A DNA stretch of 64,000 bases from Leptospira vanthielii serovar Holland str. Waz Holland = ATCC 700522 (lineage in GTDB: Bacteria; Spirochaetota; Leptospiria; Leptospirales; Leptospiraceae), in the NCBI RefSeq assembly GCF_000332455.1, contig NZ_AOGY02000039.1, positions 71,358-135,357 of the forward strand, read 5' to 3'. A model generated the notes under the pieces. It ran no database searches and was not told the DNA's origin. It was given only the letters and a program-made list of their open reading frames with translations. Below are positions 18,677 through 26,382 of the stretch, piece by piece. Within the stretch, counting starts at the first letter, position 1. Each line of letters begins with the position of its first letter. Position numbers and translations under genes: made by a program.

Positions 18677-19312
18677 ATGGCACTACGTTTAGGCGATGAA
18701 GCACCCAATTTCCAAGCGGAAACCTCTGAAGGCAAAATTGACTTTCATGAATATTTAGGACAAGGTTGGGGGATTTTGTTTTCTCACCCGAAAGACTACA
18801 CACCAGTTTGTACAACGGAACTTGGATATGTAGCAAAAATCAAACCAGAGTTCGAAAAACGCAATGTGAAAGTGATCGCACTTTCTGTTGACCCAGTGGA
18901 CAGCCACAAAGGTTGGATCTCTGATATCAACGAAACACAAGGAACCATAGTCACCTATCCTATCATTGCCGATGCCGATCGTAAAGTATCAAATCTTTAT
19001 GATATGATTCACCCCAATGCTAGTGAAACAACTACAGTTCGTTCGGTATTTGTTGTAGGGCCAGATAAAAAAGTGAAATTAACTCTCACCTACCCTGCCT
19101 CCACGGGAAGAAACTTTGACGAACTTTTACGTGTGATTGACTCTTTACAACTTACTTCTCAGTTTAGCGTAGCAACTCCTGCCAACTGGAAAGACGGAGA
19201 AGATACAATCATCGTTCCATCCGTTTCTGATGAAGATGCAAAGAAAAAATTTCCAAAAGGATTTCGCACCATCAAACCTTATTTACGTTACACTCCACAA
19301 CCAAATAAGTAG
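18677..19312 (+). CDS. 1-Cys peroxiredoxin (Prx6 type)
   Basis: 211 residues, preceded by TAGGAGA. The peroxidatic Cys45 sits in DYTPVCTTE; there is no resolving Cys elsewhere, and the long C-terminal arm (FPKGFRTIKPYLRYTPQ) is typical of the Prx6 group. It reduces hydrogen peroxide and organic peroxides in the cytoplasm, using an external thiol. The 117-bp upstream region is AT-rich; no clear PerR box was seen. The next gene, OsmC-like, is also a thiol peroxidase family, and a terminator-like hairpin separates the two. Confidence 0.93.
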   Translation: MALRLGDEAPNFQAETSEGKIDFHEYLGQGWGILFSHPKDYTPVCTTELGYVAKIKPEFEKRNVKVIALSVDPVDSHKGWISDINETQGTIVTYPIIADADRKVSNLYDMIHPNASETTTVRSVFVVGPDKKVKLTLTYPASTGRNFDELLRVIDSLQLTSQFSVATPANWKDGEDTIIVPSVSDEDAKKKFPKGFRTIKPYLRYTPQPNK

Positions 19313-19319
19313 TATTTAA

Positions 19320-19340
19320 AAGCGGGTCTTTGGCCCGCTT
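19320..19340 (+). terminator. Hairpin after the peroxiredoxin gene
   Basis: AAGCGGG ... CCCGCTT forms a 7-bp GC-rich stem with a short loop, 8 bp after the stop codon. The following T-run is weak (CGTACTTTTG), so read-through into the OsmC gene is possible. Confidence 0.7.
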
Positions 19341-19363
19341 CGTACTTTTGTATTTAAAAATTT

Positions 19364-19780
19364 ATGAACATCAAACTGAATCGAATTGAATCCCCTTACG
19401 TTTTGGAAGCTCGGAACGAATCCGGAAACTCCATTCATATCGACGCATCCCCTGAAATCGGTGGTAAAAATTCCGGACCAAGGCCTATGGAACTTTTGAT
19501 TATGGGACTTGCCGGTTGCAGTAGTATTGATGTTCTCATGATTCTAAACAAACACAGAATCGAAGTGAAAGATTACTCTGTGGAAGTGGATGCGGATCGC
19601 GAAAAAGTCGAAGAAGCCAATCTCTTTAAAAACATTCATATGAAATTTAAAGTACAAGGTGACTTTAAAGAAGAACAGGTGAAACGAGCGATTGACCTCA
19701 GTTTAGAAAAATATTGTTCTGTTGCCAAAACACTGGAAAAAACAGCAAAGATTACTTACGAATTGGAATTGGCACCTTAA
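19364..19780 (+). CDS. OsmC/Ohr-family protein
   Basis: 138 residues. Both family cysteines are present: Cys52 in MGLAGCSSIDVL and Cys118 in EKYCSVAKTL. RPMELLIMGLAGC is the classic OsmC signature. Members act as thiol-dependent hydroperoxide reductases, though the wider family includes proteins without that activity. Placement after the peroxiredoxin gene fits an oxidative-stress role. Convergent with the DUF547 gene. Confidence 0.88.
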   Translation: MNIKLNRIESPYVLEARNESGNSIHIDASPEIGGKNSGPRPMELLIMGLAGCSSIDVLMILNKHRIEVKDYSVEVDADREKVEEANLFKNIHMKFKVQGDFKEEQVKRAIDLSLEKYCSVAKTLEKTAKITYELELAP

Positions 19781-19809
19781 AACCACCTTACCTTCCGTTC
19801 CCCTGTATT

Positions 19810-20577
19810 CTATTTCAATTCGTTTAAATCCCAACTATATTCATTATAAACAATTTTGGCATCCGGTTTGATTGGGTCTCCAAATCCTTCTTGTACAAAT
19901 TGGATGAGGGTTGTTTTTTTTGTGAAATCCGTTTGGAACCAATTAAAAATTTTACTTAAGTATAAAGTGTTCGTTGTTTTATCGTAAGAATTTTTTTTCT
20001 GATTTTTTAAGAAACCAATTTTGGCTGCTTGGAGTTGTTTCTCTAAAACATTCGGTGTGTAGGCTTCCGAAACTATATGAGGACAACCGATGGATGCACA
20101 AACAATAGCAAAATGGATTCTTGGTTCATTAAAGTCCTTTCGTAACTTTTCATGTTCAATCCAATCTAGATGCCTTGGTTTTCCAAGCAGGGAAAAGAAT
20201 TCCTTTTTCCAAGGAATCCCGCGAGCTAAGTTGATTTTCGAAAAAGGTGAGCCGATTTCAGTGATACTTTCCACCGGATAGTGATCCAAAATCAATTTAA
20301 TGGTAAAAGCATTGTAGGCGTTGATGAGAAAACTTTGTTTTTCTTTTTCTGTGAATCCCTGGTACTGGACCTCAGAAACTTTGGAAAGAGATTCTAGATA
20401 TTGGCGAAAGTTACCCTCTTCCGATTGGATTCCCTTATAAGAAACAAGGCCATTCTTTACATATTTTTTCAGAAGTGAGTCCCAAACCAAATGTTTGTGA
20501 TCAAACCCTTGGGCAGAGACCCCTTGCCATAAACCAAAACAAAGAAAGGTAATGAGAAACTGTTTCATAATGACCAT
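19810..20577 (-). CDS. Secreted DUF547 protein
   Basis: 255 residues with an N-terminal signal peptide ending near VSA-Q (residue 23). The domain features INAYNAFTIKLI, HFAIVCASIGCPHI and FLKNQKKNSY identify DUF547; the Cys and His in that central motif are conserved in the family and suggest a papain-like or transglutaminase-like fold. No reaction is established. ATG 20568 is an alternative start. Expected in the periplasm or outside. Confidence 0.85.
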   Translation of the reverse strand: MVIMKQFLITFLCFGLWQGVSAQGFDHKHLVWDSLLKKYVKNGLVSYKGIQSEEGNFRQYLESLSKVSEVQYQGFTEKEKQSFLINAYNAFTIKLILDHYPVESITEIGSPFSKINLARGIPWKKEFFSLLGKPRHLDWIEHEKLRKDFNEPRIHFAIVCASIGCPHIVSEAYTPNVLEKQLQAAKIGFLKNQKKNSYDKTTNTLYLSKIFNWFQTDFTKKTTLIQFVQEGFGDPIKPDAKIVYNEYSWDLNELK

Positions 20578-20621
20578 CCACTGACTTAGACTGATCCAAA
20601 TTGGTTTGCCAACGAGAATTT

Positions 20622-21323
20622 TTAAGACAAACTATTCAAATAACGACTGACCCCTTGGATGACAGGTGCCGGAATTTCATGGCCTCCGTTAAAAGCGATG
20701 AATTCACCAAGAAGGCCTGAGTTCCGAAGTAACTTCTCCAGTTTTTTTGCGTTCGCATAACCAAGGATAGGATCAAATTCACCATGAGATTGGAAAAACC
20801 GTAGATTGGATTTTTTAGGTGCTAACTCTTTCCAAAGTGATTCATTGACCAGTGCCCCTGAAAGGATCATAAGGCCCTTGGAGATTTCCTCTTTTCTAAG
20901 AGTTAGGTCTGTGGCAAGCATCGCACCTTGCGAAAACCCACCTAATATTAGCTGGTTCCATGGAACGCCAATGGCGTCTAACATTAAGTATGCTGCTTGG
21001 CGAGCGACATCCATTCCTTCGGGATCTTTGTCGGCAAAATTTCTGAAATCATTTTTCCGAATGGCTTCTTCCAACGCTGCCATATCAATCGGGAACCATG
21101 CACGACCTGAATACCCTGGCATAAGAGGGATACTTAGGTGGCCATGAGGAAACACCCAGTTAAATTTTTGATCTGTAACTAAAACTTCATGGATGGGATA
21201 TAGATCAAATGCACTAGCACCATAACCGTGAAATAATACTACCGTAGGTGCATCCGGGTCGCCTTGGACTCGAAGTACTTGTAAAGGTCCGAGAGATTCT
21301 AAATCGTTGTCGTTGTCTAACAT
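20622..21323 (-). CDS. Phospholipase/carboxylesterase-type alpha/beta hydrolase
   Basis: 233 residues with the triad Ser131 (GGFSQGAML), Asp184 (HGEFDPIL) and His215 (NGGHEIP), and the oxyanion segment VLFHGYGASAFDL. The pattern matches the YpfH/lysophospholipase-carboxylesterase group of small cytosolic esterases; the substrate is unknown. It starts 3 bp after the dinB stop, so both are probably one transcript. Confidence 0.87.
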   Translation of the reverse strand: MLDNDNDLESLGPLQVLRVQGDPDAPTVVLFHGYGASAFDLYPIHEVLVTDQKFNWVFPHGHLSIPLMPGYSGRAWFPIDMAALEEAIRKNDFRNFADKDPEGMDVARQAAYLMLDAIGVPWNQLILGGFSQGAMLATDLTLRKEEISKGLMILSGALVNESLWKELAPKKSNLRFFQSHGEFDPILGYANAKKLEKLLRNSGLLGEFIAFNGGHEIPAPVIQGVSRYLNSLS

Positions 21324-21326
21324 AGT

Positions 21327-22403
21327 TTAACCGAAGAGTGAAGGCTGGTCCTGATTGATTGCATCTGAAATAAAGTTGGTAACAGAAATTCCTAAAAGTC
21401 GAATTTTTTTGACTGGATCGGTGTTTTCCTTCCAGACAGTTGCCAACAAATTCGAGGATTGTTGGAAAAGGTTGTCTGCCAAGTAGAAAACAGATTCGGA
21501 AGAAATAGATTTTTGTTTCACAGTGAAATCTTCGAATTTGGTTTTCAAAGTGAGCGTTTTGCCTTGTTTGTTTTTACGGCTCATCCTTAATTCTAATTCA
21601 TTTGATAAGGTCTCCAAAGTGAGAATCAAATACGAAAAGTCTTCCGAATCATGGGTAAAAGTAGTTTCCACACCGATGGATTTGGGATCACGAAAAGGGA
21701 TTACATCCCTATCATCAACTCCCCTTGCCATTCGATAAAAAACAGCTCCCATCTTTCCAAATTCCTGAATTAAAAATGTTTCCTCTGCTTTCCTTAGTTC
21801 CGATCCCTTAGTAAATCCCAAAAGAGAGAGTCTTTCATAAGTTTTTTTCCCAATCCCGTGAAAGCTGTATAATGGTAAATCATCCAAAAAATTTTCTTCT
21901 TCCCCGGGGAGAACCACATATAATCCGTTAGGTTTATTTTTTTCAGAAGCCATTTTTGCTAAAAATTTATTTTGAGCCACTCCCGCAGAACAAGTGAGAC
22001 CTGTGCGCTCAAATATCTTTTTCCTAATTTCTCTTGCGATTGTACTGGCAAGAGGGATTTCTAATTTATTAATTGTGACATCTAAGTAAGCTTCATCTAA
22101 GGATAAAGGTTCCACTAAATCGGTGTATTCCAAAAAGATGGACCTAATTTCTTTAGAAACTGTTTTATACACTTCAAACCTTGGTGGTGTAAAGATCGCA
22201 TCTGGACAAAGTTTATAAGCCTGAAAACAAGGAATGGCAGAACGAACTCCAAATTTTCTCGCCTCATAACTGGCAGCACAAACCACTCCTCTAGAATGCG
22301 GAGATCCGCCAACCACAACAGGTTTCCCTCGCATCTCGGGGAAGTCTCTTTGTTCCACTGATGCATAAAACGCGTCCATGTCGATGTGGATGATCTTTTT
22401 CAT
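21327..22403 (-). CDS. dinB: DNA polymerase IV (Y family)
   Basis: 358 residues. The catalytic acids are visible: Asp8 in IIHIDMDAFYASVE, and Asp103-Glu104 in SLDEAYLDVT. The helix-hairpin-helix (LYSFHGIGKKTYERL) and little-finger domain follow. The last residues, QPSLFG, form a sliding-clamp binding motif. The enzyme copies past damaged bases with low fidelity. It is first in a two-gene unit with the esterase. No obvious LexA-type palindrome was recognised in the 75 bp upstream. Confidence 0.95.
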   Translation of the reverse strand: MKKIIHIDMDAFYASVEQRDFPEMRGKPVVVGGSPHSRGVVCAASYEARKFGVRSAIPCFQAYKLCPDAIFTPPRFEVYKTVSKEIRSIFLEYTDLVEPLSLDEAYLDVTINKLEIPLASTIAREIRKKIFERTGLTCSAGVAQNKFLAKMASEKNKPNGLYVVLPGEEENFLDDLPLYSFHGIGKKTYERLSLLGFTKGSELRKAEETFLIQEFGKMGAVFYRMARGVDDRDVIPFRDPKSIGVETTFTHDSEDFSYLILTLETLSNELELRMSRKNKQGKTLTLKTKFEDFTVKQKSISSESVFYLADNLFQQSSNLLATVWKENTDPVKKIRLLGISVTNFISDAINQDQPSLFG

Positions 22404-22478
22404 TTCTCTATCTTATAGAATCAAACTAAATTAAAAATCTCTTGCCAAATGTTTTTTGCACCGAATCCTTCATGAATT

Positions 22479-24623
22479 GTGCACACAAAACAAGCTGCAA
22501 AGATTTTGGTTGTCGACGATAACGAAACCAATATTGAAATTATCACTCATATTTTGCTAAACCAAGGATATGAAGTCGCAGTGGCCTATGACGGCGAATA
22601 TGCCTTAGAACTAGCAGAAGCACTCGATTTTGACTTAATCCTACTCGACATTTTGTTGCCTGGGATCAGTGGACTTGATGTCGCCAAACGATTACTTACT
22701 ATGGATCGTTCCAAAAACACCCCAATTCTTTTTTTATCGGCACTGAATGAAACCAGTGACATTGTCAAAGGATTGGAAACAGGGGCTGTAGATTACATTA
22801 CAAAACCTTTCCAAGAAACAGAAATTTTAGCAAGAATTCGAACCCATATCAAAATCAAAACTCTCGAAAAAGAAAGAATCGATCTTTTGCAAGCCATTCA
22901 AAAAGATTTGGAACTAGCAAAGGCAAACCAAGAAAATTTAGTAACATTCCAATTCCCACCTTCTCCACTTTATCAAATTTACACTTCCTACAAACCAATG
23001 GACTTGGTCGGAGGAGATCTTATCACCTACGATCTGTTACCTTCTGGAGATTTAGATATTTTATTTGGGGACGTGACTGGACACGGAATTGCAGCAGCTA
23101 TGGTCTCTCTTATGGCTATCATTACTTTCAAAACCATGGATAAATCTTTTTTATCACCAAGTGAAAGTTTATATTGGATCCACAGTACTCTTACACCACT
23201 GATTAGTACGCATTTTATTAGTGCCATTTATATCCGCTATAAAGCGGAGGAAAACCTACTCTCCTACTCAATGGCAGGGCACCACAATATGTTTCTAATC
23301 CGAGATCAGAAGATCATCAAACTCGGGACCAAAGGTTTTTGTCTTATGATGTTTCCTGACCAACTCAACGCTGAAAATGAAGACCTAACTGGTGTAGAAT
23401 TGGAATTTATCAGGAAAGATAAATCTACTTTTTTTGTAAGCCTAAACTCAACAGCCACCTACGACAAAAAAGGAAATTTTGTGATTAGTAAATCGACCGT
23501 ATTTGATATCACCGACCGCAAACTAGCAGAAGATAAATTAAACGAATATTCGCAAAAAATCCAACTACAAAACACACGATTACAAAAAGCCGTGGAAGCC
23601 GCCATCAAAGCGAATCGTTCTAAATCCGTTTTCTTTTCAAAAATCACACATGAACTAAGAACCCCTCTTCATGCGGTGATTGGGTTTTCTCAAATTTTAG
23701 AAAAGGATCCAAACCTTCCGAACCACTTAAAAGGTTATGTGAATTCTCTTTATGAAAATGGAGTCCATTTACTCGGAATGATTAATGATATTTTGGATCT
23801 ATCGAAAATTGAAGCAGGGAAAATGACAGAATCCAAAGAACGATTTTCGCTCGTTCAACTTTGGGATACTTTATTCTCCATGTTTTCCTATCGGTTTTCT
23901 GAAAAATCAATTAGTTTCGAACTTCTAAATCCAACTGTGATTGAATCCTGTTACTACGAAGCAGATTTACAAAAAATACGCCAAATACTTGTTAATTTAC
24001 TTGGAAATGCTTTAAAATTTACAAACCAAGGTTCTGTCAGTTTAGAAATTCAAATCCAACGTACCCCGGAACATTCTTTCGATACAGTAAAATTCATTGT
24101 AAAAGATTCAGGAATTGGAATTCCGAATGACCAGTTGCATTCAATTTTTGAAGCATTCCAACAAACAGAACAAGGCAGTTCCTACAAAGAAGGGACTGGC
24201 CTCGGACTTTCCATCTGTCATCAGTTAGTTGAATTTTTAGGAGGTTCGATCTATGTAAAAAGTACCATTGGAGAAGGATCCGAGTTCTGGTTTGAAATTC
24301 CCTTAACTAGATTAGAAATCATTCCAGGCGAGTTGGTTCAAAAATCAAAAATTGGTCCCATACATACAAAGGAACTTGGAGGGACAACAAAACTGGAAGA
24401 ATCTGAAGAGGAATTTGTACAAACTTTTTTAAACACATCGGCCCCAGAACTCAAACGAGAAATTTTGCAATTGATTCGAATTCAAAACTTTGGTCAACTC
24501 ATCGGTGTCCTAAATACAATCAAAACAGAAGATAAAGGAAAAAACATCTTAGAACAAAAAGTAAAAAACAAAAAGTATAAATTTCTAATCGATTTGGTCC
24601 AGTCCTCTAATCCTTTAGAGTGA
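22479..24623 (+). CDS. REC / truncated PP2C / PAS-remnant / histidine kinase chimera
   Basis: 714 residues from GTG 22479. A receiver domain spans residues 8-122, with acceptor Asp57 (LILLDILLPG) and Lys109. A SpoIIE/RsbU-like phosphatase part spans about 155-295 (GGDLITYD, FGDVTGHGIAAAM, MAGHHNM) and stops before its C-terminal LYTDG and DD motifs. It joins the second half of a PAS domain (VELEFIRKDKSTFFV ... VFDITDRKLAEDKL). A kinase follows: His391 in KITHELRTPLHAVIGF, an N box in NLLGNALKFTNQGS, and GTGLGLSICHQL. The phosphatase is unlikely to be active. The last 17 bp overlap the exbD stop region tail to tail. Confidence 0.88.
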   Translation: MHTKQAAKILVVDDNETNIEIITHILLNQGYEVAVAYDGEYALELAEALDFDLILLDILLPGISGLDVAKRLLTMDRSKNTPILFLSALNETSDIVKGLETGAVDYITKPFQETEILARIRTHIKIKTLEKERIDLLQAIQKDLELAKANQENLVTFQFPPSPLYQIYTSYKPMDLVGGDLITYDLLPSGDLDILFGDVTGHGIAAAMVSLMAIITFKTMDKSFLSPSESLYWIHSTLTPLISTHFISAIYIRYKAEENLLSYSMAGHHNMFLIRDQKIIKLGTKGFCLMMFPDQLNAENEDLTGVELEFIRKDKSTFFVSLNSTATYDKKGNFVISKSTVFDITDRKLAEDKLNEYSQKIQLQNTRLQKAVEAAIKANRSKSVFFSKITHELRTPLHAVIGFSQILEKDPNLPNHLKGYVNSLYENGVHLLGMINDILDLSKIEAGKMTESKERFSLVQLWDTLFSMFSYRFSEKSISFELLNPTVIESCYYEADLQKIRQILVNLLGNALKFTNQGSVSLEIQIQRTPEHSFDTVKFIVKDSGIGIPNDQLHSIFEAFQQTEQGSSYKEGTGLGLSICHQLVEFLGGSIYVKSTIGEGSEFWFEIPLTRLEIIPGELVQKSKIGPIHTKELGGTTKLEESEEEFVQTFLNTSAPELKREILQLIRIQNFGQLIGVLNTIKTEDKGKNILEQKVKNKKYKFLIDLVQSSNPLE

Positions 24624-25002
24624 CGATGTTTACTTTTTGATATCCTTTCGACTTTAATAAGTCCGTTACAAAAACAAAAGATTCAAACACGGCTCTCTTA
24701 TCTACCTCCAAAACGATGGAAGATTTCCCACCCTCATTCATTGGAATGGCGAGTGTTAGTGAATCTTTGGATGTTTCTTTCCCATCAAAAAAAACTAAAC
24801 CTAAATGATTGATTTGAATTTTGAACTTGGGAGATTCTTCCCCAATAGAATCCGTTTTTGTTTTGGGTAGGTCTAATTGCAAAGTTGATGTTGTTTCTGT
24901 AAACCTAACGGCTAACATCAAAAAAATTAATAATATAAACAATACATCGATGAGACTACTGATATCAATTGATGAATCCGAATTTGATTTACGGAGTTTC
25001 AT
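24607..25002 (-). CDS. exbD: ExbD/TolR-type biopolymer transport protein
   Basis: 131 residues: short cytoplasmic N-terminus, a single membrane helix at about 16-36 with the conserved Asp in the SSLIDVLFILLIF segment, and a periplasmic domain. It works with the ExbB/TolQ partner encoded just upstream to drive envelope processes from the proton gradient. ExbB and ExbD genes are 5 bp apart, one operon. Confidence 0.88.
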   Translation of the reverse strand: MKLRKSNSDSSIDISSLIDVLFILLIFLMLAVRFTETTSTLQLDLPKTKTDSIGEESPKFKIQINHLGLVFFDGKETSKDSLTLAIPMNEGGKSSIVLEVDKRAVFESFVFVTDLLKSKGYQKVNIVTLKD

Positions 25003-25007
25003 GGGGT

Positions 25008-25463
25008 TTAAGAAAAATCCTTTACCATAAGTTCCGAAATGTATCGAATTTTGTTTTCAGCAAATCGGTGAAAATACAAAGAAGGAATTGCTACCAGAAG
25101 GCCAACAATTGTCGTATTCAACGCATCTTTAATTCCACCAGCGAGTACCTCTAAGCTGACCTTCCCTTGTGCTTCCATGGCACCAAAAGCAGAGTTAATT
25201 CCAATGACAGTACCTAAAAGTCCAAGAAGCATCGAAAGGGAAGCTATGGTTGGTAACCAACGTATGGTTCTTTCCAATGGGGAAAAAAACAATTCCAACT
25301 CTGCTTCCGTTGGTTCTTTGGGAAATACCTCTGAACGGAAATTCCGATTTTCCAATTTCCTTAGGCCCAAGATCATTCGAAAGAAAAAATAAAACGAGGT
25401 AAGCGAAAAACAAAAAAGAAGAATAAAAATCAAAATTGCGGGAATTGAAAATGTCCAATTCAT
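25008..25463 (-). CDS. exbB: ExbB/TolQ/MotA-family proton channel protein
   Basis: 151 residues from ATG 25463. A longer frame up to 25553 would run into the coding region of the divergent ubiE gene. Three membrane helices are visible, including the signature pair around residues 75-145 (LPTIASLSMLLGLLGTVIGI and GIKDALNTTIVGLLVAIPS). Partner of ExbD downstream. It starts only 16 bp from the likely ubiE start on the other strand, so each promoter must lie in or over the neighbouring gene. Confidence 0.85.
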   Translation of the reverse strand: MNWTFSIPAILIFILLFCFSLTSFYFFFRMILGLRKLENRNFRSEVFPKEPTEAELELFFSPLERTIRWLPTIASLSMLLGLLGTVIGINSAFGAMEAQGKVSLEVLAGGIKDALNTTIVGLLVAIPSLYFHRFAENKIRYISELMVKDFS

Positions 25464-25479
25464 GGATGTATCGACCTCT

Positions 25480-26205
25480 ATGAACCAATACCAACTGCCA
25501 TCCCAAGAAAAGAAACCCGAATATGTAAGAACCAATTTTGATGGAATCGCCAAAGCTTATGACAGATTCAACGATTGGAATAGTTTTTTCCTGCATCGGG
25601 TCTGGAAAGATTGGGTGGTGAGAGAGGCCAAAAAATCTGTCCCAGAAGCCAAATCTGCTCTAGATCTTTGTTGTGGAACGGGGGACATAACCTTTCGGCT
25701 CTGGAAGGAACCGCAACTGGAACGAATTGTAGGCCTAGATTTTTCCGAAAAGATGTTGTCCTTTGCCATCCACAAAATCCCAAAAAACCCGAGAGTCCAA
25801 CTTCTCATCGGGGATGCGATGGATCTCAGCCAATTTTCGGATGGTAGTTTTGATATTGTGACTATGGGATTTGGTCTTCGTAATGTTTCTGACTTAAAAA
25901 AGTGCCTATTAGAAATCAAACGAGTGTTAAAGAAAGGTGGGGTTTTTGTCAATTTGGATGTAGGACGTGTGCGGCCAAAATTTCTTAAATTCTTTGCTGA
26001 CTTTTATTTTTTCAAAATTGTTCCTATATTCGGGTATTTACTCTATGGAAAGGAAAATGAGATGTTTGATTATCTCCCTCATTCTTCTAAGGTTTATCCT
26101 GACCAAGAAACATTGGCAAATATCTTAAAAGAGTTGGGATATCGAGAGGTTCGGTTTCAAAACTTTGTTTTTGGGAATGCCGTGGCTCACGTAGCAACAA
26201 ACTAA
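25480..26205 (+). CDS. ubiE: Demethylmenaquinone/ubiquinone C-methyltransferase
   Basis: 241 residues from ATG 25480; ATG 25462 would add six residues and overlap the exbB start. The SAM-binding motif is LDLCCGTGDITFRL, with GDAMDLSQFSDGSFDIVTMGFGLRN and the RVLKKGGVFVNLD segment typical of UbiE/MenG. Leptospires use menaquinone, so the expected reaction is methylation of demethylmenaquinone. A strong hairpin follows the stop. Confidence 0.9.
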   Translation: MNQYQLPSQEKKPEYVRTNFDGIAKAYDRFNDWNSFFLHRVWKDWVVREAKKSVPEAKSALDLCCGTGDITFRLWKEPQLERIVGLDFSEKMLSFAIHKIPKNPRVQLLIGDAMDLSQFSDGSFDIVTMGFGLRNVSDLKKCLLEIKRVLKKGGVFVNLDVGRVRPKFLKFFADFYFFKIVPIFGYLLYGKENEMFDYLPHSSKVYPDQETLANILKELGYREVRFQNFVFGNAVAHVATN

Positions 26206-26215
26206 AGTTAGCGGG

Positions 26216-26245
26216 AAACAAATCAGATTTATGTCTGATTTGTTT
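26216..26245 (+). terminator. Rho-independent terminator after ubiE
   Basis: Perfect 12-bp stem (AAACAAATCAGA / TCTGATTTGTTT) with a 6-base loop, followed about 10 bp later by a run of seven T. Confidence 0.85.
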
Positions 26246-26382
26246 AAGTTTTGATTCTTTTTTTCAGCTCTCTTCGTACTTCCCCCAAGGAATCCAATGG
26301 ATTTCCCTAAATTCCGTAAAATGAACGTTGATTTTTTTACTTTTTTGTCGTTTAATTCCCTATGCAGGTAGGAAATCTCAAT

